From Parapedobacter tibetensis (GTDB lineage: Bacteria > Bacteroidota > Bacteroidia > Sphingobacteriales > Sphingobacteriaceae), in the NCBI RefSeq assembly GCF_024704835.1, contig NZ_JAMXBE010000002.1, positions 62,001-126,000 of the forward strand: DNA of 64,000 nt, given 5' to 3'. The notes below the pieces were generated by a model that was given only the letters and a program-made list of their open reading frames with translations, made no database searches and was not told where the DNA came from. Positions 27,455 through 37,021 of the stretch are shown here, piece by piece; the stretch's first letter is position 1; the number at the start of each line of letters is the position of its first letter. The translations under genes were made by a program, and so were the position numbers.

Positions 27455-27462
27455 TATCTTGC
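27455..27462 (+). promoter_or_regulatory. -7-like box TATCTTGC before the M16 peptidase gene
   Basis: TATCTTGC has seven of eight positions near the TAnnTTTG pattern (TTGC in place of TTTG) and ends six bases before ATG 27469. Its -33 region would fall inside the terminator stem. Confidence 0.3.
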
Positions 27463-27468
27463 GCGGCT

Positions 27469-28695
27469 ATGGAATATGGGCTTGTTCATCTACCTAATGG
27501 CATCAGGATAGTTCTGCATCCCGTTGCTTCATCGGTGTCTCATGCATGCATGATTATCAATGCTGGTGCTAGAGACGAGCAGGAGGGTCGCTATGGGTTA
27601 GCACATTTCATCGAGCATTTGTTGTTCAAGCAAACCGAAAAGCGGAGTACTAACCAGATTCTGAATCGCCTCGAATCCGTTGGAGGCGACTTGAATGCCT
27701 ATACTACCAAGGAATATACCTGCATTCATGCCTCTTTCCTATCACCTTATTTAGCGCGAGCCCTGGATTTGTTCGAGGATTTGTTTTTTCATTCCGTTTT
27801 TCCAGCGCATGAAATGGAAAAGGAAAAGGGCGTAATTATGGATGAGATGGCGTCATATCTAGATAGCCCCGAAGAATCTATCATGGATGATTTTGAAGAT
27901 CAAGTGTTTGAAGGGCATGGCTTGGGGCATAATATCCTAGGGACAGCCGCAGATTTGCAAGCCTTGTCCAAAACGGACATTGTCGATTTCATCCAACAAA
28001 ACTACAACACCCATGAGATTGTCATCGGGATCAGTGGAAAATATTCCTTGAAGAAAGTTCGGGTCATGGCCGAAAAAATCTTAGGCTGGATACCTGATCA
28101 TCATACACCTAGAAGAAGGCTGGTGCCTACGGAAATAAAACCGCAACGATTGACCCACCATAAACCCATCAACCAAACACATCATGTAATGGGGGCCAAG
28201 GCGTATAGCATCCATGATGAAAATAAGACCGGATTATTGCTGCTTAATAACCTGCTTGGGGGAATGGGGATGAGTTCACGACTCAATTTGGTTGTGCGTG
28301 AAAAACACGGCATAGCGTACACCGTGGAGTCTAACTACACCCCCTACTCGGATACCGGGCTTTTCCATATTTACTTTGGTACAGATGAGGAAAAAATGGA
28401 TAGGGCACTGAAACTTGTGCACCGAGAGCTGAAAAAATTGCGTGAGCAGAAGCTTGGCGTATTGCAATTGTATCAGGCCAAGCAGAAGTTTATCGGCCAA
28501 ATCGCATTAGGTGAAGAAAACCGCCTTAACCTTATTATCACGCTGGCCAAGAGCTTGCTGGATTATAACGAAGTACAAACCTTGGAAGAGGTCTTTGCCA
28601 AGATCAGCGCTGTTGAAGGGAGTCTCCTACTTCAGATTGCCAACGAGATCTTTGACGACAACAATCTTTCGTCACTGAGCTTCATGCCGGAATAA
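27469..28695 (+). CDS. M16-family zinc metalloprotease
   Basis: A 408-residue protein of the M16 (insulysin/MPP-like) family, active-site half. The inverted zinc motif HFIEH is at residues 46-50, and a third ligand glutamate is expected in the region EKGVIMDEMASY (about 117-130). Two M16 half-domains follow, with the second less conserved. It cleaves peptides, probably in the periplasm or cytoplasm (no signal peptide seen). The start was moved from TTG 27451 to ATG 27469: it gives the standard N-terminus (MEYGLVHLPNGIRIVLHP) and lies downstream of the terminator T-run. Confidence 0.93.
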   Translation: MEYGLVHLPNGIRIVLHPVASSVSHACMIINAGARDEQEGRYGLAHFIEHLLFKQTEKRSTNQILNRLESVGGDLNAYTTKEYTCIHASFLSPYLARALDLFEDLFFHSVFPAHEMEKEKGVIMDEMASYLDSPEESIMDDFEDQVFEGHGLGHNILGTAADLQALSKTDIVDFIQQNYNTHEIVIGISGKYSLKKVRVMAEKILGWIPDHHTPRRRLVPTEIKPQRLTHHKPINQTHHVMGAKAYSIHDENKTGLLLLNNLLGGMGMSSRLNLVVREKHGIAYTVESNYTPYSDTGLFHIYFGTDEEKMDRALKLVHRELKKLREQKLGVLQLYQAKQKFIGQIALGEENRLNLIITLAKSLLDYNEVQTLEEVFAKISAVEGSLLLQIANEIFDDNNLSSLSFMPE

Positions 28696-28845
28696 TATGT
28701 ATTGAATGAGACGTTATTTACGCAATACCTATTATGACCATTTGGATTCACCGAAAAGTCGGGTGTGTCTTTTAATAATTTAATAACCTACCTTCTTTGG
28801 TTTTAAGGCGTAAATACACGAAATTCGTCCAGTTAGCCTTAATTT

Positions 28846-29397
28846 ATGTCTGAATATAAGGAGTATACGGATATTCAACTGGTCACTTTACTCAAAGTGC
28901 GCAATGAAGAGGCGTTTGCGGAAATTTTTGACCGGTATTGGGGTATTTTATACATCCATGCGCAACGGATGCTTCAAGACGAAATGTCCGCCAAAGACGT
29001 TGTTCAAGAGGTTTTTATCGGCTTGTGGAAGAAATCAGCCATCCTGAATGTCCATGATAATCTTTCTTCCTATCTGTTTGTCGCTGTGCGGAATAAGGTG
29101 CTAAACCTAATTCGGGATAATAAAGTCAGGACAGATTATACGGGCTTGTTTGCTATGTATATCGAAGAATATGCGCATGAGACCCTCGATCAGCTGTATG
29201 AAAAGGAACTGTTGGAAGTCATCGAGGAAGTGGTCCAGTCGCTTCCCGAAAGGATGCGGCAGGTATTTGAGTTGAGCCGGAAAGAATACTTGAGCCATCG
29301 GCAGATCGCTGAGCGGCTTCATATTTCCGAAAAAACGGTAAAAAGGCAGGTTAGTAATGCGTTGCAGGTTCTCCGTGCACAGCTGCTCGACAAATAG
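28846..29397 (+). CDS. ECF sigma factor, FecI-like (Bacteroidota PUL type)
   Basis: A 183-residue sigma-70 family protein with region 2 (EIFDRYWGILYIHAQRMLQD, then DVVQEVFIGLWKK) and region 4 (ERMRQVFELSRKEYLSHRQIAE, HISEKTVKRQVSNAL). The SHRQIAERLxxSEKTV pattern is typical of FecI-like factors that control SusC/SusD loci in Bacteroidota. It is followed 126 bp later by the cognate FecR, then SusC and SusD. It would be held inactive by FecR until substrate is sensed by the STN domain of SusC. Confidence 0.92.
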   Translation: MSEYKEYTDIQLVTLLKVRNEEAFAEIFDRYWGILYIHAQRMLQDEMSAKDVVQEVFIGLWKKSAILNVHDNLSSYLFVAVRNKVLNLIRDNKVRTDYTGLFAMYIEEYAHETLDQLYEKELLEVIEEVVQSLPERMRQVFELSRKEYLSHRQIAERLHISEKTVKRQVSNALQVLRAQLLDK

Positions 29398-29522
29398 CTA
29401 TCCACGCTCTACCATCCACCGTTAAAAATCTCCCTTAAATTAACTAATATAAAAAGACGATTGGTGCTACATCCATAGCGCCCCAGCCGTGTCATATCAC
29501 TAAGAGCATTAACCATGAGGTG

Positions 29523-30683
29523 ATGAACGACCAGGAAAGAGCTAAGGAATTAATTGATAAATACCTTCGAAACGCGTGTACAGAGGAGGAAAGGGCGCTC
29601 GTAGAGCGGTTTTATCTGGATCAGTTCAGGAACCAGTTGCTGCCAACGGATGCGCCGTCCGACCGGCTCAAGGTTTCCCTTTGGGAACAGGTCTCGGAGG
29701 CCACAGCGGGCAAAAAGAGGAAACCGAAACCCTTGATTTGGCGATGGCCACGAGTGGCGGCAGCGGCGGCACTCGTGTTTCTGGCCGGATCGACACTGTA
29801 TTTTTATGTGGGCCATATAAAACCGGAGGTGCAGGAAGATTGGATCGCAGGGGATGTAGGCCCCGGTGGAAACAAGGCCACCCTTGTTCTTGCCGATGGC
29901 CGCCAGATTGAACTGAGCGAGCATCAAGAAGGGGTTATTTTCCATCGCAACGAAGTGACTTACGATGATAATACCGCTGTTGCCGTGCTTCCATCGGGAG
30001 AAGGGGTGTTGCCGTCCGATCTTTATACCCTAAGCACACCGCGGGGCGGGCAGTACCGGTTGACCTTGCCCGACGGGACTGGTGTATGGCTGAATGCCGC
30101 TTCCTCCATTACGTACCCCGCCGCCTTTGGGGAAGGCGAACGCCGGGTGGAGCTGACTGGTGAAGCGTATTTTGAAGTGACCCACGACACGGCACAGCCT
30201 TTTATCGTGGAAACAGCAGGTCAGCAAGTGGAGGTTTTGGGTACACATTTCAATATCAATGCGTATCCGGACGAGGAGGTTAGCAAAACAACCCTGCTGG
30301 AAGGAGCGGTGCGAGTCTCCCTCTCCGAATCCCAGGTTTCGCGCCAGCTAGAACCCGGTCAACAGGCGAATATACAGCATGAGGTCATCCAGGTGGAGGA
30401 CGTCGTTGACCCCGCTGACGCTATCGCTTGGAAAGAGGGCAAGTTTGCCTTTGACGAGGAATCGCTGGAAAGCATCCTGAAAAGGGTAGCCCGCTGGTAT
30501 AATGTTGAAGTGGAGTATAAAGCCCCTCAAGCCAAGAATATTAGGTTTGGGGGCACCATGTCGCGGTTCGATAACATGTCAAAAGTACTCTCGAAGCTGG
30601 AGATTACTGGTGACGTTCAGTTTGAGATGATTCAGGGGAAAACGTCTAGGATTCTTGTGCGTATGAAATCAGATAAACGGTAA
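29523..30683 (+). CDS. FecR-family anti-sigma factor
   Basis: A 386-residue single-pass inner-membrane protein. A cytosolic N-terminal helical part (RAKELIDKYLRNACTEEERALVERF) should hold the ECF sigma factor. One membrane segment (VAAAAALVFLAGSTLYFYV, about 77-95) follows, then the periplasmic FecR domain (LPDGTGVWLNAASSITYP, ELTGEAYFEV, VEVLGTHFNINAYPDE). A C-terminal DUF4974-like STN-related domain ends it (FDEESLESILKRVARWYNVEV). Start is ATG 29523, one codon after an overlapping GTG. It relays the signal from the SusC STN domain. Confidence 0.95.
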   Translation: MNDQERAKELIDKYLRNACTEEERALVERFYLDQFRNQLLPTDAPSDRLKVSLWEQVSEATAGKKRKPKPLIWRWPRVAAAAALVFLAGSTLYFYVGHIKPEVQEDWIAGDVGPGGNKATLVLADGRQIELSEHQEGVIFHRNEVTYDDNTAVAVLPSGEGVLPSDLYTLSTPRGGQYRLTLPDGTGVWLNAASSITYPAAFGEGERRVELTGEAYFEVTHDTAQPFIVETAGQQVEVLGTHFNINAYPDEEVSKTTLLEGAVRVSLSESQVSRQLEPGQQANIQHEVIQVEDVVDPADAIAWKEGKFAFDEESLESILKRVARWYNVEVEYKAPQAKNIRFGGTMSRFDNMSKVLSKLEITGDVQFEMIQGKTSRILVRMKSDKR

Positions 30684-30779
30684 TAATTAATTAACTAATT
30701 AACGGAATAATTTAAATCATAATCATGTCATGAAATACGAACAACCACCTTAAACCCGCCGGTCGGAAGCAATCAAAAA

Positions 30780-30836
30780 GGATCCCGGAAGTAATCCGGA
30801 ATCCCTTAGCTCTGCCATGGTAGCCCACAATGTGGG
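30780..30836 (+). promoter_or_regulatory. Hairpin and palindromic site in the SusC leader
   Basis: Two features in the 239-bp FecR-SusC gap. First, GGATCCCGGA (30780-30789) pairs with TCCGGAATCC (30795-30804) with one mismatch, giving a 10-bp stem and 5-nt loop. Second, CCCACA-A-TGTGGG (30824-30836) is a perfect palindrome about one central base, better as a protein-binding site than as an RNA hairpin. Either could tune the switch from fecR to susC expression. No consensus TAnnTTTG was found here, as expected if an ECF sigma drives the gene. Confidence 0.4.
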
Positions 30837-30922
30837 TAGGAATAATTAATGAATATTAACTAATCTCGGTGGTGTATCAGCGCTGGAAACAAAGGGACAC
30901 CGCCAAACGAGCAGATAAACAA

Positions 30923-33900
30923 ATGTATAAAATTTATACGGATAAATTTTCATGCCCACATTCGGCCAACCATCCGGTCCTAAAAAAGATAATCATGTGG
31001 ATGAACCTGACAACGATTTTGCTTACGATATCGATGATCCAGGTAAGCGCTGCCAGTTATGGACAGCGTGTCACCTATTCAGCGGATAAGGTCACCTTGA
31101 AAAAAATGTTCAGGGAGATTACCCGGCAGACGGGCTATGATGTGGTATATGCCATGGATAAGCTGGACAACAGTCAATCCGTCCGGGTTGATTTTAATGA
31201 TGCGCCGCTGGAGGAGGTATTGACGTATTGCCTACAGGAACAGGTGCTGACGTACACCATTGAAGACAAAACCATTCTGATTAAAAATAAGGATGGTGTT
31301 CCCACGCAACAAAATGGAAATCTATTTTCTGAACGTCATAACAAGGAAGCGCAAGTTACGGTCAAGGGCCGTGTCATAGACGAAACAGGCACTTCTTTGG
31401 CGGGAGCGACGGTACGTGTGAAGGAAACCGGAAGGGCTACTTCAGCGGATACGGAGGGAAACTTTACGATTAACGCGGAGAGCGACCAGATCCTGGAAGT
31501 ATCCCTCATCGGCTACCTGACGGAAGAAGTCCCCATCCGAGGACGCACCCAAATCGTCGTCCGGTTGAGGGAGGGCATTACCGATATGGACGAAGTGGTC
31601 GTGGTGGGCTACGGGACACAGAAAAAGATCAACCTTACCGGTGCTGTCTCAGAAATTCAGGGAAGTGTACTGGATAACCGACCGGTGGCAGCGGCGAGTA
31701 CCGGACTTCAGGGTTTACTTCCGGGCGTCACCATCACCTCCTCGTCTGGGCAGCCGGGCAGTCCGAATACGAGTATCCTGATAAGGGGAGTGAGTACCAT
31801 CAACAGTCAGACCGAACCGCTAATTCTGATCGACGGCGTAGCGGGTGGGGATATCAATCTGATCAATCCAAGCGACATTGAGCGGGTGACCGTGTTGAAG
31901 GACGCCGCGTCGTCGGCCATTTATGGTGCCAGGGCCGCGAACGGGGTTATTCTGATCACCACCAAAAAGGGCAAAAGTGAAGGTAAGACCGCACTAAACT
32001 ACTCCGGCTATTTTGGCGTTCAAACCCCGATATCGATGCCTGAATTGGTGAATGGACGGGAATACATGATGCTCGAAAATGAAGCCCGTAGTGCCCGGGG
32101 GGTGGCCATCCCGTATTCGGATGAGGCATTTGCGAGATACGACTCCGGGGATTTCCCTAATGACTACGCAAACACGGATTGGGTAGACGAGACCTTCAAG
32201 GCTTATTCAACACAACAGGGCCATAATTTCGATGTCAATGGTGGCGCTGGACAAACGTCGTATTACATGTCTTATGGACTCCTTGATCAGACTGGGCTGG
32301 TAGTGGGTGATCCGTACGCTTCTACACGGCACAATGTACGGCTACGGTTAAATACAGCCATCTCCGACCGTCTTCGGCTGGATGGGAACCTGAGTTTCAT
32401 TGATTATTCTAGGCAAGACGCTGGAGGTTCCGGGACAGGCGGAGTCTTTCGTTTGGTGCAGCGGATCTCTCCGCTGCTCCCCGTTTGGTGGCAGGTACCC
32501 ACGGATGGCGGTGGTTGGGAGGATTCACCCTATTGGTCGTATGGATCGGTGGGCAATCCGGTACGTGTGGCCCATGAATCGGGATATACCAAGAACTCTT
32601 CAAGAACATTCAACGGTAATTTCAATGCAACGCTCGACCTGATCGACGGCATGTATGCCAACGCACAATACGCTTACAATTATTACGCCAGTAGTGTGAA
32701 AGACTGGAGCCCGACGATGCCTCGATTCTCGGCCAATGGTACGCCCCATGCTGCAAATGATAACGCGGTGAATACCATAGCTGAAACGCAACGAAGCATC
32801 TTGACCCAAACGTTTGTGAGCACCTTGAATTACGAAAAGCAACTGGCAAAGCATGAGCTGAAACTCCTGGGTGGATTCTCTCAGGAATGGGCATATCAGC
32901 CGCTGCTTTCGGCGTCCCGTCAGAACGTGTTGCTAGAAGGTGTGGAAGAAATCAATGCGGGAACCGAAAATGTGGTCAATAGTGGCATGGCCGATCACTG
33001 GGCCCTACGCTCTTATTTTGGTCGACTGAATTATAGTTTTGACAATAAATACTTATTCGAAGCGAATGTGCGGTATGATGGGACATCCCGATTTGCCAAG
33101 GCAAACAGATGGGGGCTATTTCCTTCTTTTTCTGCAGGATGGAATTTTTCGCAAGAAAACTTCATGGCGTTCTCCAAGTCGGTGCTGAGCTTCGGAAAGC
33201 TGAGGGCTTCCTGGGGCGAGCTCGGAAATCAAAACATCAGCAACACCTATTATCCTTACTTGACCGAAATTGTGCATCAGGCTAGGGCTTATCCGATTGG
33301 CAATCGTGAAAACGTAGGCTTCATACAGAATGCGTTGGCCAATGAAAACATTCAGTGGGAGAGCATCAGAATGCTCAACCTCGGGATAGACCTCCGGCTA
33401 TTCCGCGACCGGCTGGACCTATCATTCGATTGGTTTGAAAAAAACAACATGAATGCGTTGCTCAGACCAATCTACCCAACGGTCATTGGCATCACCACCG
33501 CCGCTAACCTTCCCTTTGAGAACATCGGTTCCATCGAAAATAGGGGCTGGGAGCTGAGCGTTGGCTGGCAAGACCAGGTAGGCGCCATCCGCTATGGGTT
33601 GACAGCTAATGTATGGGATGCCAAGAACAAGATTACCGATTTAGGAAATAGTGTTCCTTCGTTGGGAAATAATATCAGACGTGTTGGCGATCCTATTAAT
33701 GGCTATTACGGCTATTTGACCAATGGCTTGGCCCAAATTGCCGATTTCGGCGCATACAACGATGTGACCGGGCGGTATACAAACCCTAATTTTGCCTTAA
33801 TCAGCGCCTATGGTGATGTCATTCAGCCGGGAGACATCATTTACCGTGACGTTAGCGGACCCGACGGTATAGCCGACGGGATCATCGATAATTACGACAA

Positions 33901-34396
33901 GGTGGTTTTTGGGGATCCGTACCCTCGGTATTCGTATTCGCTACGGACATTCTTGGAATGGAACAATTTCGATCTTGCGCTCTATTTCCAAGGGGTGGGA
34001 AAGGTGAACGGCTATTTAAGTGAAGAAGCCCGTCATGCCTTTACCAATGACTATTCCATTCCCAAAACGGCTCACATGGATCGCTGGACACCAGACAACG
34101 TTGGGGCTTCCTATCCCCGGATGTACTACCAGCCGAACCACAACATCGTCTTTTCGGATTATTGGCTCGAAAATGCTTCTTATCTCCGGCTAAAGAATGT
34201 ACAGGTAGGATATAGGCTTCCGGTACGCTTCGCGGAGAAGGTTGGAGCGAACCGGTTGAAAGTATACCTGTCTGCCGAAAACCTGTTTACGATCACGAAC
34301 TATTTCGGTGGCTTCGACCCGGAAGTGAGGGAAACGTCTGGGGATGCTTATCCTCAAATGAAGACATTTGTATTCGGAGTTCAGGTCGGTTTTTAA
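30923..34396 (+). CDS. SusC/RagA-family TonB-dependent transporter with STN signalling domain
   Basis: A 1157-residue outer-membrane transporter. Signal segment (WMNLTTILLTISMIQVSAASYG), then an STN domain (VTLKKMFREITRQTGYDVVY, about 60-130) that can talk to FecR, a carboxypeptidase-regulatory-like domain (VKGRVIDETGTSLAGATVRV), the SusC TonB-box-like VVVGYGTQKK, plug (LIRGVSTINSQTEPLILIDG, YGARAANGVILITTKKG) and a long barrel ending in FVFGVQVGF. It imports large substrates with SusD. Start ATG 30923 was chosen over GTG 30869, which adds 18 charged residues. Confidence 0.96.
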   Translation: MYKIYTDKFSCPHSANHPVLKKIIMWMNLTTILLTISMIQVSAASYGQRVTYSADKVTLKKMFREITRQTGYDVVYAMDKLDNSQSVRVDFNDAPLEEVLTYCLQEQVLTYTIEDKTILIKNKDGVPTQQNGNLFSERHNKEAQVTVKGRVIDETGTSLAGATVRVKETGRATSADTEGNFTINAESDQILEVSLIGYLTEEVPIRGRTQIVVRLREGITDMDEVVVVGYGTQKKINLTGAVSEIQGSVLDNRPVAAASTGLQGLLPGVTITSSSGQPGSPNTSILIRGVSTINSQTEPLILIDGVAGGDINLINPSDIERVTVLKDAASSAIYGARAANGVILITTKKGKSEGKTALNYSGYFGVQTPISMPELVNGREYMMLENEARSARGVAIPYSDEAFARYDSGDFPNDYANTDWVDETFKAYSTQQGHNFDVNGGAGQTSYYMSYGLLDQTGLVVGDPYASTRHNVRLRLNTAISDRLRLDGNLSFIDYSRQDAGGSGTGGVFRLVQRISPLLPVWWQVPTDGGGWEDSPYWSYGSVGNPVRVAHESGYTKNSSRTFNGNFNATLDLIDGMYANAQYAYNYYASSVKDWSPTMPRFSANGTPHAANDNAVNTIAETQRSILTQTFVSTLNYEKQLAKHELKLLGGFSQEWAYQPLLSASRQNVLLEGVEEINAGTENVVNSGMADHWALRSYFGRLNYSFDNKYLFEANVRYDGTSRFAKANRWGLFPSFSAGWNFSQENFMAFSKSVLSFGKLRASWGELGNQNISNTYYPYLTEIVHQARAYPIGNRENVGFIQNALANENIQWESIRMLNLGIDLRLFRDRLDLSFDWFEKNNMNALLRPIYPTVIGITTAANLPFENIGSIENRGWELSVGWQDQVGAIRYGLTANVWDAKNKITDLGNSVPSLGNNIRRVGDPINGYYGYLTNGLAQIADFGAYNDVTGRYTNPNFALISAYGDVIQPGDIIYRDVSGPDGIADGIIDNYDKVVFGDPYPRYSYSLRTFLEWNNFDLALYFQGVGKVNGYLSEEARHAFTNDYSIPKTAHMDRWTPDNVGASYPRMYYQPNHNIVFSDYWLENASYLRLKNVQVGYRLPVRFAEKVGANRLKVYLSAENLFTITNYFGGFDPEVRETSGDAYPQMKTFVFGVQVGF

Positions 34397-34414
34397 CATT
34401 TAAATCTCATAACA

Positions 34415-36142
34415 ATGAATCGTTTTAAGTATATAACTTTAATGGTCGTGCTGCTCGTCTGCGGTTGTAACGACAGCTTTCTTGACCGGTATCCGTTGGA
34501 CACGGCCACCCATGCAACCTATTGGAAAACCGAATATCAGTTAAAAGCAGCACTGTATCCGTGTTATGAAGGACTGCGGTATGATTTGATCATGAATCCG
34601 AATATCTTTGGAAACGATGTGGTGTGGGGAGCGTTGAGCAGTGGTTTGGTCTCCATTCCGGGCGGGAGGCATACGGCGTTGGACGGTTTTCCTTTTACTT
34701 CTATTTGGGGGTATTGTTACCAGAATATATTCGTATGCAACAATTTTCTCGACCATTATGACGCGGCAGAAATCGATCAGGATATCAAGGATGCTTATGC
34801 AGCGGAGGTGAGGGTAATCCGGGCATTGCAGTATTTCTGGCTGACTTCATATTGGGGCGACGTACCATTGGTTACGGAGGTAATTAACTCTTCCGAAGCC
34901 TATGGTCCCCGTAACCCAAGAAGCGAGGTTATCCAGTTCGTCTTAGACGACTTGGACTGGGCCGCAAGTAAGTTGGGCCCGGACATCGCAACCGGGGAAA
35001 ATGTTGGCCGGATCAATCGTTGGGGAGCCCTTGCAGTAAAAGCCCGGATCGCGTTGCAGAATGAGTTATGGGAAGTTGCCGCCGCCACGGCGAAAGAGAT
35101 CATGGACAACAGCCCGCACGCACTGTATCCCGATTACGGGGCATTATATCACCTGGAGGGCAATGCCGAGGTAAATCCCGGCAACAGGGAGGCGATTATC
35201 TATAGCCTGTACGTCGATGACATCCGGATGCACAATATGACCAACTATACCTGTACGGGTGTAGACTATATCCGGATAAATCCTTCCAAGCGGCTGGTAG
35301 ATGCCTTCTTATGTACCGATGGCAAACCGGCAAAAACAGGATTGGAATATTACGATCGGACGGACGTCGAGGTTTCTGATCTATATACGTACCCAGAACA
35401 ACACTATTCCGATTATTTCACGGAAAGAGACCCCCGGATGTCGATGACACTCTATACGCCCGGAGACGAATGGCCGGGGCGGGATGACGGCGACGCGGAT
35501 GTGGATGTCACGAATCCGGTTTTTCAGCTACCACGGTTTGCTGTATTGCAAAACAACAACCGGTTGGGGGCAAATGGGCTGACCGGATTTTATTTCAAAA
35601 AGTACAATACCCCCGAGCTGGCCGGCGCCACAAACCGTGATCATAATAATCTCAATGTGATACGGTACGCTGAAATACTGCTCATCTATGCGGAAGCATT
35701 GTTCAATATACAGGGAGAAACACTGACTCAGGCGCAGATAGACATGACGGTAAACCAGCTCAGGGCGCGGGTGGATATGCACCCGATGCTGCTCACCGAG
35801 TTGGATGCTTGGGGCATGGACCTGAAAACAGAACTTCACCGGGAGCGCCGGGTAGAACTGTCCATGGATGGTATGCGGTATTTTGATATCTTACGATGGA
35901 GAGAGGGGGAAATCATGTTGGGTAAAGCGATGGTCGGCCCAAGCCTGACGGTCTGCCTTAACGATTTGGGTGCAAGCCCGTTCCCGGGTAATGGTGTCGA
36001 TGAGTTTGGGGATATTATTTATCAAAAATCGGTTGCCGAGGGAGGGCTTGACCATTTTGATCCTAATAAGCACTATTTGTGGCCTGTACCCAACGCCGAG
36101 CGCGAAAAAAATCCGGCACTGGGACAAAATCCGGGGTGGTAA
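34415..36142 (+). CDS. SusD/RagB-family nutrient-binding lipoprotein
   Basis: A 575-residue surface lipoprotein. Signal and lipobox: MNRFKYITLMVVLLVCGC, lipidated Cys about residue 18. N-terminal family motif FLDRYPLDTATHATYWKTE; TPR-like helical core (AAEVRVIRALQYFWLTSYWGD); C-terminal ELHRERRVELSMDGMRYFDI and the LWPVPNAEREKNPALGQNPGW ending. It forms the lid of the SusC transporter and binds its substrate. It starts 18 bp after susC, and the hydrolase gene begins one base after its stop, so all three are one operon. Confidence 0.96.
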   Translation: MNRFKYITLMVVLLVCGCNDSFLDRYPLDTATHATYWKTEYQLKAALYPCYEGLRYDLIMNPNIFGNDVVWGALSSGLVSIPGGRHTALDGFPFTSIWGYCYQNIFVCNNFLDHYDAAEIDQDIKDAYAAEVRVIRALQYFWLTSYWGDVPLVTEVINSSEAYGPRNPRSEVIQFVLDDLDWAASKLGPDIATGENVGRINRWGALAVKARIALQNELWEVAAATAKEIMDNSPHALYPDYGALYHLEGNAEVNPGNREAIIYSLYVDDIRMHNMTNYTCTGVDYIRINPSKRLVDAFLCTDGKPAKTGLEYYDRTDVEVSDLYTYPEQHYSDYFTERDPRMSMTLYTPGDEWPGRDDGDADVDVTNPVFQLPRFAVLQNNNRLGANGLTGFYFKKYNTPELAGATNRDHNNLNVIRYAEILLIYAEALFNIQGETLTQAQIDMTVNQLRARVDMHPMLLTELDAWGMDLKTELHRERRVELSMDGMRYFDILRWREGEIMLGKAMVGPSLTVCLNDLGASPFPGNGVDEFGDIIYQKSVAEGGLDHFDPNKHYLWPVPNAEREKNPALGQNPGW

Positions 36143-36143
36143 T

Positions 36144-36917
36144 ATGCGCAATTTTCTTTTCATTTTCATTTTTTTCTTCTCAGGGGCAGCGGTGGCACAG
36201 ACCGCGCCCCCTGTTCGGCTAAAAGTCCTATGTTATAACCTGCGTTTTGGTGAACTCGCCTCCCTGGAGGAGCTGGCCGGGTTCATCAAGGCGCAGGATC
36301 CCGATGTGGTGGCCCTGCAAGAGGTGGATTGCCGCACCTACCGTGGCCGTACCCCGGAACAACATGGGAAGGATTTCATTACCGAGCTGGGCTTTCGGAC
36401 AGGGATGCTGACTGCCTTTGGCAAAACCATCCCTTATGCCGGCGGATATTATGGCATTGGCATTTTGTCGAAATATCCGTTGGCTTCAGTCGAGCGGATT
36501 TATCTGCCGAAGACGGCGGACGGGAAAGAACAGCGAGCCGTGCTGGTGGCCGATATCGAATACCGAGAAGGGCGCTATTTCACATTTGCCAGCACGCATT
36601 TGGACTATGTCAATAACCAAGTTCGGCAGGCTCAAGTGGAGAAATTGAATGAAGTGCTAACGTCTAGAGCACATCCGGTGATATTGTGTGGTGATTTCAA
36701 CGCCCGTCCACATTACGAAGAAATAGCCCATGGTATGGCCTCATGGAGACCGCTGGACAATACGGAATTCACTGTTCCCGCGAATAACCCCCTATATAAA
36801 ATCGATTATATTTTTGGCTATCCGAAAGAAAGATGGAAGAGTATTGAGGCGGTCACTTATCCGGTGCAATTGTCGGATCATTTACCGTTAGGTGCTCTCG
36901 TGGAGCTGCATGAATAA
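36144..36917 (+). CDS. Secreted endonuclease/exonuclease/phosphatase-fold hydrolase
   Basis: A 257-residue protein with signal peptide (MRNFLFIFIFFFSGAAVAQ). The EEP (DNase I-like) fold motifs are all present in order: CYNLRFGE (Asn), VVALQEVD (Glu), STHLDYVN (His), ILCGDFNARP (Asp, Asn) and SDHLPLGA (Asp-His). The family cuts phosphodiester or phosphomonoester bonds in nucleic acids, lipids or sugar phosphates with a divalent metal. It is the only enzyme of the SusCD locus and sits one base behind susD, so it probably processes the imported substrate. Which substrate is unknown. Confidence 0.88.
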   Translation: MRNFLFIFIFFFSGAAVAQTAPPVRLKVLCYNLRFGELASLEELAGFIKAQDPDVVALQEVDCRTYRGRTPEQHGKDFITELGFRTGMLTAFGKTIPYAGGYYGIGILSKYPLASVERIYLPKTADGKEQRAVLVADIEYREGRYFTFASTHLDYVNNQVRQAQVEKLNEVLTSRAHPVILCGDFNARPHYEEIAHGMASWRPLDNTEFTVPANNPLYKIDYIFGYPKERWKSIEAVTYPVQLSDHLPLGALVELHE

Positions 36918-36934
36918 CCGGAGGCTGCCTCCGG
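36918..36934 (+). terminator. Hairpin at the end of the SusCD operon
   Basis: CCGGAGGC (36918-36925) is followed after one base by GCCTCCGG (36927-36934). It starts right after the stop codon of the hydrolase gene. A T-rich stretch (36938-36945) follows, but it is weak as a T-tract, so it is a probable terminator. Confidence 0.55.
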
Positions 36935-37021
36935 TAGATTCTTTTGCTTAAGTTTCAGCTATAAAACCTGTCGTTACTCGTAATTGTCTGTCTTTATCGG
37001 TCTCAGTGATTGTGCTGCAAT

